Origin: a virus
Virus record (IMG/VR): IMGVR_UViG_3300021185_003111
Location: 1 to 21,790 of that record
Strand: one strand, 5' to 3'
Length of the DNA stretch: 21,790 bases
Part shown: one piece after another, positions 1 through 6,314 of the stretch
How the letters are laid out: the number at the start of each line of letters is the position of its first letter
Numbering within the stretch: position 1 is the first letter of the stretch
Position numbers and translations under genes: made by a program
Notes under the pieces: model-generated
What the model saw: only the letters and a program-made list of their open reading frames with translations
Databases searched by the model: none
What the model was told of the DNA's origin: nothing

Positions 1-74
1 TCCACAACAAATCCAGTATCGTTTGATACAACGTCTATTTTGTTTTCGACTAAATATCTAGGTATTAGTTGCAT
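1..74 (-). CDS. 5' end of a minus-strand gene, cut by the window edge
   Basis: An ATG at 74 opens a frame that runs off the left edge with no stop; only about 24 residues are visible, beginning MQLIPRYLVEN. An AAGGA ribosome binding site lies seven bases upstream of the ATG, and a T4-late-promoter-like GATAAATA lies about 22 bases upstream, so the start is well supported. From memory the N-terminus resembles a virion structural protein of marine T4-like phages, but 24 residues cannot prove this. A late promoter would fit a structural role. Confidence 0.55.
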   Translation of the reverse strand, partial: MQLIPRYLVENKIDVVSNDTGFVV

Positions 75-96
75 TAAAGGATCCTTCTTGTATAAG

Positions 97-104
97 TATT
101 TATC
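97..104 (-). promoter_or_regulatory. T4-type late promoter-like motif
   Basis: Read on the minus strand this is GATAAATA, one base from the T4 late consensus TATAAATA. It is followed by AAGGA and then the ATG at 74. Spacing would put the transcript start near 91, giving a short leader that contains the ribosome binding site. T4 late promoters need only this -10-like element with phage sigma and clamp, so no -35 is expected. Confidence 0.5.
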
Positions 105-107
105 GGC

Positions 108-482
108 ATGTTATTAAAAGAAATAGAGAATCAGTATCCATATATTAGTGTTGTCGCTTACGGCGGCAACGAATACGTGGGCATCATATCAAATCAAGAT
201 GCATTTGTAACAAGTATGTTTATATACACCTCATTAAAAACTATTGATGAAAAGGAATTATTATTAGACCTTGGAGATATTTGGTGGTGGGAATCAAACA
301 GAATGATACCAATTAATATTTTCCTTAAAAGAGAAATGGAAAGATTTAATTATAGTTTGCTTACAATGAATAGTAAAAACGTTAAAGTAGTAATTGGTCC
401 GTGTGTTAATATCAACAACTTGTCAATCAAACGTGTTAAACGCAAAAGTGTTCAACTTATAAAACGATCTGCTAGTACGTAA
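108..482 (+). CDS. Conserved small phage protein, function unknown (124 aa)
   Basis: One of only two plus-strand genes in the window. The protein has a tryptophan cluster (DIWWWESNR, residues about 57-65) followed by IPINIFLK, and a basic end rich in KRVKRK. From memory, proteins of this pattern recur in marine T4-like phages, but I know no function. There is no clear Shine-Dalgarno upstream of the ATG. The sequence before it carries TATAAG at 91-96 and a distant CTAAATA at 50-56, either of which might serve as a promoter. Its stop overlaps the end of the converging DnaE-like gene by 11 bases. The coding nature is supported by length and composition rather than by any motif. Confidence 0.7.
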   Translation: MLLKEIENQYPYISVVAYGGNEYVGIISNQDAFVTSMFIYTSLKTIDEKELLLDLGDIWWWESNRMIPINIFLKREMERFNYSLLTMNSKNVKVVIGPCVNINNLSIKRVKRKSVQLIKRSAST

Positions 483-1032
483 GACTTTCACAGATTAAAT
501 TTACATGTACAACACAAGATAATGCATATGCTACAGCATGTGCTTTCTTAAAATAGTAACTGCCGTCTTCAGGCTTCTTCCAAACTTCTTTGAATATCGT
601 TTGCCATGTTTCGTTGGCAAGATGCCTCTTGGCAGGCCGAATTATCGCTAGTGTCGCTGCTAACTGTTCTACCGAAGTAGGTTTCAATTGCTGCAATAGT
701 TCGCTGTGCCCGTTTAGATGAAAGACTTGATCTGAAAAGTCTTTGTGTTCCAATAGTTGCCATAACGGTTCCTTCTCCATTAGTGTGTTTAAGTGTGCTT
801 CGTTCTTAACGTCTTTGTATATGCTTACGTTAAGAAAGTCTAGTTTAAAGTATCCACGTTCTTCTGCGGTCTTGTGTTCAATAGTAGATAGATTGTCTAT
901 AGGATTATGAGGACACTCTGTAACATATACACCAGTGTTGTGTTTTTTACCTGTATCTAATTTTGCCACACGATGTTCTATCTTATCTAGTATAAGATTA
1001 CGATCGGCAAAGTCAATATCAATATCTGGCAT
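472..1032 (-). CDS. Miniature DnaE-like (DNA polymerase III alpha) protein
   Basis: The protein starts MPDIDIDF, matching the DnaE palm motif PDFDVDF that supplies two catalytic aspartates (here D3 and D5). KKHNTGVYV (29-37) resembles the DnaE GKHAGGVVI segment. FKLDFL (62-67) matches the KFDFLGL motif carrying the third catalytic Asp (here D65). VFHLNGHSELLQQLKP (103-118) and the following IIRP resemble VFQLES...L..L.P...RPGP. FKKAHAVAYAL (161-171) matches FNKSHSAAYAL. The order is that of bacterial DnaE, but the whole protein is only 186 residues against over 1,100, and it lacks PHP, tau-binding, beta-binding and OB domains. The region between the second and third Asp motifs is cut from about 150 to about 60 residues. 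It is the last gene of the minus-strand run. Whether it polymerises is unknown; it may be a relic or a repurposed DNA-binding fold. Confidence 0.75.
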   Translation of the reverse strand: MPDIDIDFADRNLILDKIEHRVAKLDTGKKHNTGVYVTECPHNPIDNLSTIEHKTAEERGYFKLDFLNVSIYKDVKNEAHLNTLMEKEPLWQLLEHKDFSDQVFHLNGHSELLQQLKPTSVEQLAATLAIIRPAKRHLANETWQTIFKEVWKKPEDGSYYFKKAHAVAYALSCVVHVNLICESLTY

Positions 1033-1034
1033 TT

Positions 1035-1739
1035 TTATACTTTCGTGCTATCAAAACTAAACCAACCCGATGGCACTCTTATATGCCATCTATTGTCTAT
1101 GATTTTGTAAATGCATTTGTTATCTAAGAATATATTATTTTTTGTTATTTCACATTCATAATTATTAGAAAAAAATCCTGAATGAGAAACATTACTTTTT
1201 CTACGTGGAAGCCATTGTAAATTGTTTACATAACCTTTGTGTATATGTTGGTACATTTTTTGATGCAGCAATTCAAACGGCCGGTTGTCAAAGACATAAT
1301 CAATTGTATATTTGTCTAGTTCACATTCGTCTCCCCAAAGCATAACATTTATTTCTTTGTCTGGAAAAAATTGAAAAAAAGAAAGTCTAGTTGTTCCTGG
1401 ATGACAAAAATATTTATTGTTAAGATAATTAATACTAATTGGATCTTTCCATTTAGAATTTGCTAGTTCATAAGTTATAAGTAGAGATCTAAATAATGCT
1501 TCATTACGAACAAAATGTATGTCATACAATTTTTGTTCTAACACATTTAATCTTTCACATGTTCTTCTATGTGTATCAAGTCCTATAAGATTTGTAATCT
1601 TTACAAGATTTCCAAGTGTAACTTTACAAATACGAAAATTATATTTTTCTTTTGCTAGTAAAAAATGTTCTTTTGTTTTGATAATGTTGCTAGTTTGATC
1701 ACATACATTTCCGTTTACTTTTTTTTCGAGATTAGGCAT
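1035..1739 (-). CDS. Unknown protein, distantly similar to the gene at 2844-3482 (234 aa)
   Basis: I do not recognise the family. The ATG at 1739 is preceded by AGGA at a good distance. The central part (roughly residues 80-125: ALFRSLLITYEL, KDPISI, HPGTTRLSFFQ, PDKEI) parallels the 212-residue product of 2844-3482 (NSLLDVYFIL, RDPITI, QPGLKRSLFI, PNQEI). Both proteins also end with a Trp-X-Ile/Arg...Pro pattern. The gene is AT-rich with many Asn, Lys and Phe. It sits between the membrane-protein gene and the DnaE-like gene, two bases before the latter. No catalytic motif is visible. Confidence 0.7.
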   Translation of the reverse strand: MPNLEKKVNGNVCDQTSNIIKTKEHFLLAKEKYNFRICKVTLGNLVKITNLIGLDTHRRTCERLNVLEQKLYDIHFVRNEALFRSLLITYELANSKWKDPISINYLNNKYFCHPGTTRLSFFQFFPDKEINVMLWGDECELDKYTIDYVFDNRPFELLHQKMYQHIHKGYVNNLQWLPRRKSNVSHSGFFSNNYECEITKNNIFLDNKCIYKIIDNRWHIRVPSGWFSFDSTKV

Positions 1740-1747
1740 GTTCTATC

Positions 1748-2038
1748 CTATAGTATAAACAGTTGCACCATAGCAATGCTGTTCATTACAACAAACCATG
1801 CACACAAGACTATTGCAAATGCTGCTTTACGTATTACTGTACTTATAACTCCGAGTATACTGCCTAGCAAATACAAAGGAATAAAAATCTTTGTTGCTGG
1901 GTCTAATACTGTAAATGTTAGAATAGCACTTGCAACAATCAATAATGTTGTTTCGACCATTTCGCAATAAAATGCAATAGGTGACAGCCTATAACTTTCT
2001 TTGCAAAAGTCTACAATATATTTAATCAAGTTTGCCAT
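1748..2038 (-). CDS. Small membrane protein with about three transmembrane helices (96 aa)
   Basis: After a short charged N-terminus (MANLIKYIVDFCKESYR) the protein is almost wholly hydrophobic. Likely membrane helices are near residues 27-46 (METTLLIVASAILTF type sequence), 50-66 and 70-93. It is predicted to sit in the host inner membrane. There is no family motif; it is too short for the PnuC nicotinamide riboside transporter despite the NadM-like neighbour. Its start overlaps the end of the nucleotidyltransferase gene by 17 bases, so the two are probably co-translated. Roles such as lysis control or superinfection exclusion are possible, but nothing in the sequence indicates one. Confidence 0.7.
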   Translation of the reverse strand: MANLIKYIVDFCKESYRLSPIAFYCEMVETTLLIVASAILTFTVLDPATKIFIPLYLLGSILGVISTVIRKAAFAIVLCAWFVVMNSIAMVQLFIL

Positions 2039-2429
2039 TACGTCTCATTTCTGCACGAATTTTTGTTGCACTTATGTTATGTATTGTAGCACCCAAATCG
2101 TGTTCTGTCAAGGTATATCCTACACCTCTGCCATAACTAATATCTACAATATTAGGAACAATCATAATAACATATTCTTTGTCATATGTAAAACCTTCTT
2201 TTGCTAGTTCTTTTTTAATATTTCCCATAACATCTGTAACAATAAATGGATTATCATCTTGTGTTGCTGTACGTCCACCTGATGCATCAGTGTCTTGTGG
2301 CACAGTTCTAATCTGTATACATACTTGTCCTGTTTCAGCAAGAGCCCGCTTAAATAGTTCAGTATGACCAGCATGCCAAGGTTGCCAGCGTCCTAGCATT
2401 TGCGTTGTAGGTTTAAATCTATCAAACAC
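2022..2429 (-). CDS. NadM/cytidylyltransferase-like nucleotidyltransferase (135 aa)
   Basis: This is a member of the HIGH-type nucleotidyltransferase superfamily. GRWQPWHAGH (13-22) is close to the archaeal NMN adenylyltransferase motif GRFQPFHKGH. ISATKIR (119-125) near the C-terminus matches the second nucleotide-binding signature (S-T-X-I-R) of NMN adenylyltransferases and cytidylyltransferases. It would transfer AMP or CMP from the NTP to a phosphorylated acceptor; the acceptor cannot be read from sequence. It starts with GTG at 2429, overlapping the end of the upstream APS-kinase-like gene by eight bases. Translation could instead begin at an in-frame ATG ten codons later, immediately before the first motif. 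The kinase pairing suggests one pathway: NAD salvage, PAPS supply or nucleotide-sugar activation. Confidence 0.75.
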   Translation of the reverse strand: MFDRFKPTTQMLGRWQPWHAGHTELFKRALAETGQVCIQIRTVPQDTDASGGRTATQDDNPFIVTDVMGNIKKELAKEGFTYDKEYVIMIVPNIVDISYGRGVGYTLTEHDLGATIHNISATKIRAEMRRNGKLD

Positions 2430-2847
2430 GATTAATACCCATCCAACGTTGTACTACTGGCATTAGTTGTTCGTGTGCATTGTCAAACCATTTCTCTACA
2501 TGGTAGTCTACAAGCTCTGGCGTTTCAAACATATCATTTGTGTCTTCAAAACGGCCACGAGAAATAGTATCCATCCACACTGTATAATCTGGATTAAATT
2601 CTAACCGTGCTTCTGGAGTTGGGCAAACAAAGTCAGCAACAGCAATCTTGCCTGCCATTACAACACCGTCTGCTAGATGTTTCATACGTTGTGCTTGGCG
2701 CATACGTCCTTCTGGTGTAAAGTCCCAATCATCGTAACTTGTGCGTACTACGTCTGCGTTTAGATGGACGCCGCCAATTAGTTCTGCAAAAGGTTTTGCT
2801 AATGTAGTCTTGCCGCTACCAGGCAACCCAAAAATTAATATCTTCAT
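2422..2847 (-). CDS. P-loop kinase resembling adenylylsulfate kinase (141 aa)
   Basis: The Walker A loop GLPGSGKTT lies at residues 7-15, followed by LNADVVR (29-35), equivalent to DGDNVR of APS kinases. A stretch of AQRMKHLAD...AGKIAV-ADFVCPTPEAR (52-81) follows the APS-kinase pattern in which a helix precedes the VI..FISP.R strand. APS kinase phosphorylates adenylylsulfate to PAPS, the donor for sulfation. The protein is shorter than CysC (about 200 aa), so a related small-molecule kinase is possible. The start has a strong GGAGG site and overlaps the upstream stop by four bases. The next gene downstream encodes the nucleotidyltransferase, an arrangement that hints at a two-step activation of one substrate. 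Confidence 0.75.
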   Translation of the reverse strand: MKILIFGLPGSGKTTLAKPFAELIGGVHLNADVVRTSYDDWDFTPEGRMRQAQRMKHLADGVVMAGKIAVADFVCPTPEARLEFNPDYTVWMDTISRGRFEDTNDMFETPELVDYHVEKWFDNAHEQLMPVVQRWMGINRV

Positions 2848-3482
2848 TTTTCCTCCATTAAATTAGGTAAACAAATTTTCCAGTCGTGGTCTTTTTTAAA
2901 GACTTCGATATCATTAAAATATACAGTATCGTCTTTTAAATAAATCTCAATATCTTCTTGGGTTACTAAATTTTTATAGCTTTGTTGTCTATCATACGGA
3001 CGTACTTGTGTAGTAATATTTTCGCCCCATAATGTTTCTATTACTATATTATCACTAAGAAATCGAATACTGTCGTCAGTACGCCCAAATTTTCTAAATT
3101 TAAAATATATTATTTCTTGGTTAGGCAAATAAGGAATGAATAAAGAACGTTTTAATCCAGGTTGTATTTCAATTCGTTGTCCATCGTCGTGTATGGTAAT
3201 TGGATCTCTAATGAATCTATCTTTTATTAAAATAAAATATACATCAAGAAGTGAATTATAATTATCTATTGGGTTATGTATAAAGTCTCGATTTGTATAT
3301 GATTGTTTACTTTTATTTTTAAAATATCTTATAACTAATTGATTCCATCGATTGTATTGTGGCGATGCGTGTTTAACAATATTTTTATAGAACTCAAAAG
3401 AAGATGTTTTGTGTACAACAAAATTTAAATCTCTTTTTGCGTATTCTAAATCGTCGATTGTTTTTAAAGAATACACAGTCAT
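2844..3482 (-). CDS. Unknown protein, distantly similar to the gene at 1035-1739 (212 aa)
   Basis: No recognised family. The product shares with the 234-residue protein at 1035-1739 a core containing a SLL..Y.I helix, a DPI(T/S)I motif, a PG..R segment and a P(N/D)(Q/K)EI motif, and a C-terminal region ending in Trp-X-Ile-(Cys/Arg)-(Leu/Val)-Pro. It is rich in Lys, Arg, Asn and Tyr, with no membrane segment. The ATG shares one base with the stop of the zinc-finger gene, and its stop overlaps the kinase start by four bases, so translation is probably coupled on both sides. Its AT-rich composition resembles its homologue. Confidence 0.7.
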   Translation of the reverse strand: MTVYSLKTIDDLEYAKRDLNFVVHKTSSFEFYKNIVKHASPQYNRWNQLVIRYFKNKSKQSYTNRDFIHNPIDNYNSLLDVYFILIKDRFIRDPITIHDDGQRIEIQPGLKRSLFIPYLPNQEIIYFKFRKFGRTDDSIRFLSDNIVIETLWGENITTQVRPYDRQQSYKNLVTQEDIEIYLKDDTVYFNDIEVFKKDHDWKICLPNLMEEK

Positions 3483-4177
3483 TAGAGCATCGCCTTTTTT
3501 GCAATATTTTTAATAAGTTCAATATCCTTTGGTTGTCTTTTAAATCGCATTGCCCAGTGACTTGGATCTAAAACATTGCTTAACATTCCTAACTGTTCCC
3601 CAGATAAACTACTTAATGCTTGTTTGCCTGAACTACAATTTAGTACTAGCCACGGAGATACTTTACCGTCTTTGATATCCCATGTGAGTCTGTTTTCATT
3701 TACATATCTAAAGTAATCGTTGAATCGACTATTTTTCTCTTCAGCCCATTTTGTCATTGTTGCAATACTACGTTCAAGTGCAGTTTCAACGCCTTCTTTA
3801 CGTATAAGCTCTACAGCATATGCTTCGTACATTTCTTCTCGGCACCAATGGTCGAGTTTTACATTACTAGTAACAACATAATCGATATACTTGTCAGGAT
3901 AAAGAGGACGCACATTAGATACAAAACTTCCAAACTTAACAAAGGCATTATAAAAACTACTCTTTGAAAACTCTTCATACGTTTTTTCTTTTTTGTGTCC
4001 TGCACTTAAAGTATAGAATCGTTGGAATGCATAAAAGCCCAACGTAACACGTTTTTCATCTTTTTGTAGCCAGCGTCTTTTGGGCTCACACATATGCGCT
4101 AAGAGTGTGCTTTCTTTAACATAACTCTTATTACAATATTCGCATGTGTGTTTAGATGTCAACTTTGTCGTAACCAT
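3482..4177 (-). CDS. Zinc-finger phage protein downstream of gp62 (231 aa)
   Basis: I place the start at the ATG at 4177. The frame is open further upstream, but only to a TTG deep inside gp62. From 4177 the protein opens with a zinc-finger-like motif: C12-X2-C15-X12-H28-X1-C30, in CEYCNKSYVKES...AHMC, followed by a basic KRRWLQK stretch. The last spacing is shorter than in a classical C2H2 finger. The rest has motifs such as FVKFG and LDHWCREE. From memory, the arrangement of an N-terminal finger plus this body recurs in T4-like marine phages next to DNA replication genes. It overlaps the gp62 end by 26 bases. A nucleic-acid-binding role in replication or expression is an inference. Confidence 0.7.
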   Translation of the reverse strand: MVTTKLTSKHTCEYCNKSYVKESTLLAHMCEPKRRWLQKDEKRVTLGFYAFQRFYTLSAGHKKEKTYEEFSKSSFYNAFVKFGSFVSNVRPLYPDKYIDYVVTSNVKLDHWCREEMYEAYAVELIRKEGVETALERSIATMTKWAEEKNSRFNDYFRYVNENRLTWDIKDGKVSPWLVLNCSSGKQALSSLSGEQLGMLSNVLDPSHWAMRFKRQPKDIELIKNIAKKAML

Positions 4178-4622
4178 GCTCTTTGGCAAACTGCTTGATT
4201 TCTTTTTTTGTAGATATTCTAGCAAGTAATTCAACCTCGTCTAATTTCATTTCAGGATATATTTGTGATAGCAATTTTGCTGCTTTACTGCTTTCATCTT
4301 TTTTCTTTTTAAGACCAATCCACGGATGAAACATTTTCTTTCCAGTTTTGCCAGCAACACACAATAACTGCCATTGTAGTTTGATGTGATTTGTTCCACC
4401 AATATCATTCCAGTTTTTATTGTAGTATTCATTTACTTTGAATACTGCTAATGCTTGGTCTTCGAACTTGCCTTTAACACTACTGATGTAACGATTGAGA
4501 TTCCATAAGTCACCTTTGATATCTTTCTTACCAACATCACTTGCTGCATCATACAGCTCTTTGATGCCCATATCAATACTTGGAATAAGTTCTTTAAATA
4601 AGTCTAGTTCTTTATTTGGCAT
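4152..4622 (-). CDS. 62: Sliding-clamp loader small subunit, gp62-like (156 aa)
   Basis: The N-terminus DLFKELIPSI and the body (NRYISSVKG, VNEYYNKNW, LQWQLLC, HPWIG) follow the pattern I know for gp62 of T4-like marine phages. T4 gp62 is a highly divergent, ATPase-less partner of gp44 that helps load the gp45 clamp onto primer-template. The length (156 aa) is a little below the T4 protein (187 aa). No Walker motif is present, as expected. The start overlaps kdsB by 11 bases, with AGGA inside the kdsB end. In T4, gene 62 directly follows and overlaps gene 44, which is not in this window. The call rests on remembered pattern rather than a catalytic motif, so a profile search would settle it. 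Confidence 0.7.
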   Translation of the reverse strand: MPNKELDLFKELIPSIDMGIKELYDAASDVGKKDIKGDLWNLNRYISSVKGKFEDQALAVFKVNEYYNKNWNDIGGTNHIKLQWQLLCVAGKTGKKMFHPWIGLKKKKDESSKAAKLLSQIYPEMKLDEVELLARISTKKEIKQFAKEHGYDKVDI

Positions 4623-5286
4623 GCCATTCCTCTACATCACTTGGCGAATTAATCTCTACTCCATTGTATTGTACACTCAAACAACCAATTTGCCAACCAC
4701 TTTTTAGCCAGCGTAGTTGTTCTAATTTTTCAACTTCTTCTTCACGTTCTACAGGCAAAGTAGTATACATTTCTAACGCATTACGCTTATATCCGTATAC
4801 TCCTAAGTGCCAGTCACCGTAGCCGGTCATACCTCTTCCAAACCATAGGGCTTGGTCGCCAGCACGTACCATCTTAACTGAGTTAGGGTCGTTCTGTTTG
4901 TCTTCTTGCATTTGAGTAAACACTGTGGTAACAGGATAGTGTTGTAAGTGCCATTGTGCCTTTTCAATCATCTCTAGTGTTACATCAGGCATATCACCTT
5001 GTACGTTTATAAAGTTTTTGTATTGATCTAATATATCAAACTTAGCAACAGCACCTGCACATCTTTCAGTTCCGTTTTCGTAATCGCGGTGATCTAATAG
5101 GCAATTTGCACCTATTACATTGTATATGTTTTGGTCATCAGTAAGCACATATGTTGGTATCTTAGACGCTGTACAAGCGTCATACACACGCTTTATCATA
5201 GGAACACCATCTAACAGTGCCAAAGGTTTTCCAGGGAAGCGTGTGCTACCGTACCTAGCGGGAATAAGAATAACTGATGATGTCAC
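4612..5286 (-). CDS. kdsB: CMP-Kdo synthetase (3-deoxy-manno-octulosonate cytidylyltransferase)
   Basis: The enzyme couples Kdo to CTP, giving CMP-Kdo and pyrophosphate in the cytoplasm. Family signatures are PARYGSTRFPGKPL (9-22), the CTP-binding loop; ENGTER (70-75); NVQGD (94-98), whose Asp binds magnesium; HLGVYGYKR; and LEQLRWL near the C-terminus. At 224 residues it is slightly shorter than E. coli KdsB (248), but no core motif is missing. NeuA-type CMP-sialate synthetase is less likely because ENGTER and the LEQLRWL helix are Kdo-type. It starts with GTG at 5286 behind a near-perfect GAGGAGG site. It overlaps kdsA by 32 bases, and its stop overlaps gp62, so translation is probably coupled on both sides. 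Confidence 0.92.
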   Translation of the reverse strand: MTSSVILIPARYGSTRFPGKPLALLDGVPMIKRVYDACTASKIPTYVLTDDQNIYNVIGANCLLDHRDYENGTERCAGAVAKFDILDQYKNFINVQGDMPDVTLEMIEKAQWHLQHYPVTTVFTQMQEDKQNDPNSVKMVRAGDQALWFGRGMTGYGDWHLGVYGYKRNALEMYTTLPVEREEEVEKLEQLRWLKSGWQIGCLSVQYNGVEINSPSDVEEWHAK

Positions 5287-6028
5287 GTACTACCTCCTCG
5301 AAGTTATCTAAGCGTAGCATGTTAGGCCCATCGCTTGGTGCATTATCAGGATCAGGATGAACTTCTATGAAAAAATCTGTAATCCCAAGAGCACTGCTTG
5401 CCCTAGCCAAACCAGGAATATAATCCCTGTTGCCGCCACTAGATTCCCCATTGCCTCCGGGCTTTTGGCACGAGTGGCTAATATCGTACACAATTGGAGT
5501 GTTATAAGTGTCAAGCATATACTGCAAACCAGTAAAGTCAACGACAAGATTATTGTAACCAAAACTTGTTCCCCTTTCAGTTATCCAGACGTCTTTAGCG
5601 CCTTCTGTTTTACTTAGTACACCTTTCATATCCCAGGGTGCCATAAACTGTCCTTTTTTAATATTAACAATTTTATCTGTAGCACAAGCTGCTTGGATCA
5701 AGTCAGTCTGTCTACACAAGAATGCAGGTATCTGATAGACATCAACTGCATCTTTAAATTCTCTTTCAATACGTGCGACCTGTACATAGTCGTGTACATC
5801 AGTAAGTGTCTTTACACCTAGTTCTACTTTTAGTGCTAGGAAGTCAGTTAGTGTTGCTTCCATACCCATACCACGTTTGCCTTTAATACTCGAACGATTG
5901 GCTTTGTCGTAACTTGCTTTGAAGTAATACTCAATACCATACTTATCGCATACACGTTTACACTCGCGAGCAATCTCTAAACTTTGCGGCAATGATTCGT
6001 GTTGACACGGGCCTGCTATAATTCTCAT
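5255..6028 (-). CDS. kdsA: Kdo-8-phosphate synthase
   Basis: It condenses phosphoenolpyruvate with arabinose-5-phosphate to Kdo-8-phosphate. Signatures: AGPC (5-8), FKASYDKANRSS (36-47), TDVH (76-79), QIPAFLCRQTDL (99-110), NIKKGQFMAPWD (122-133), TERGTSFGYNNLVVDF (150-165), SHSCQKPGG (184-192) and HPDPDNAPSDGPN (224-236). The length, 257, is close to the usual 270-285. Cys8 in AGPC, with His185, Glu222 and Asp233, matches the metal-binding set of the metal-dependent class (Aquifex type) rather than the E. coli class, which has Asn. An AAGGAA site precedes the ATG. kdsD and kdsC equivalents are not in the window, so arabinose-5-phosphate and the phosphatase step would come from the host or elsewhere in the phage. 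Confidence 0.95.
   Translation of the reverse strand: MRIIAGPCQHESLPQSLEIARECKRVCDKYGIEYYFKASYDKANRSSIKGKRGMGMEATLTDFLALKVELGVKTLTDVHDYVQVARIEREFKDAVDVYQIPAFLCRQTDLIQAACATDKIVNIKKGQFMAPWDMKGVLSKTEGAKDVWITERGTSFGYNNLVVDFTGLQYMLDTYNTPIVYDISHSCQKPGGNGESSGGNRDYIPGLARASSALGITDFFIEVHPDPDNAPSDGPNMLRLDNFEEVVRDIISYSYSR
5293..5299 (-). promoter_or_regulatory. Strong ribosome binding site for the GTG start of kdsB
   Basis: GAGGAGG on the minus strand lies six bases before GTG at 5286, inside the last codons of kdsA. It is among the best Shine-Dalgarno matches in the window and decides the GTG start, since the first in-frame ATG lies after the PARYGS nucleotide-binding motif. Confidence 0.75.
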
Positions 6029-6029
6029 T

Positions 6030-6314
6030 TTATTCCTTATCCTTTACAATATAATACACATCTAAAGTTTTGTCAAGTTGTTTTCTTAGTGTAGGATACT
6101 TGTCGGCTAATGCAAATAAATTTTTCCATTGGTCGTAACTTACTATTCCCATAGCTTCGTTAACAGCTTCTAATTCTCCGCCAATTATCCAACGTCCTTC
6201 AAATTTTGATTTCTTTGGCTCATCTCTAAATCTAGCATATATTACACCATTAGCATTTTCATATATCAATGCTTCATGTGCTAGTTCAGTTTTTTCAGGT
6301 GTATCAATTATCAT
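6030..6314 (-). CDS. Unknown small soluble protein in the sugar operon (94 aa)
   Basis: I do not recognise this family. The protein begins MIIDTPEKTELAHEAL, then has a predicted beta segment (GVIYARFRDEPKK) with GRWIIGGE and a C-terminal helical part (YDQWKNLFALADKYPTLRKQLD). There is no signal peptide, membrane helix or catalytic motif. It overlaps the dehydrogenase stop by four bases and ends one base before kdsA starts, so it is clearly part of the same operon. A function in the sugar pathway is possible only by association. Confidence 0.65.
   Translation of the reverse strand: MIIDTPEKTELAHEALIYENANGVIYARFRDEPKKSKFEGRWIIGGELEAVNEAMGIVSYDQWKNLFALADKYPTLRKQLDKTLDVYYIVKDKE

Noticed and set aside
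4178-4234. Longer N-terminus for the zinc-finger protein from TTG at 4234
   Set aside because: It would add 19 residues that lie inside gp62, starts with TTG without a ribosome site, and precedes the conserved Cys motif without need. ATG at 4177 is preferred.
4612-5286. Alternative call of NeuA (CMP-sialate synthetase) for kdsB
   Set aside because: ENGTER, NVQGD and the LEQLRWL helix are KdsB signatures, and kdsA is the direct neighbour.
5357-5617. Plus-strand open frame opposite kdsA
   Set aside because: It is entirely antisense to a strongly conserved kdsA, with no motif.
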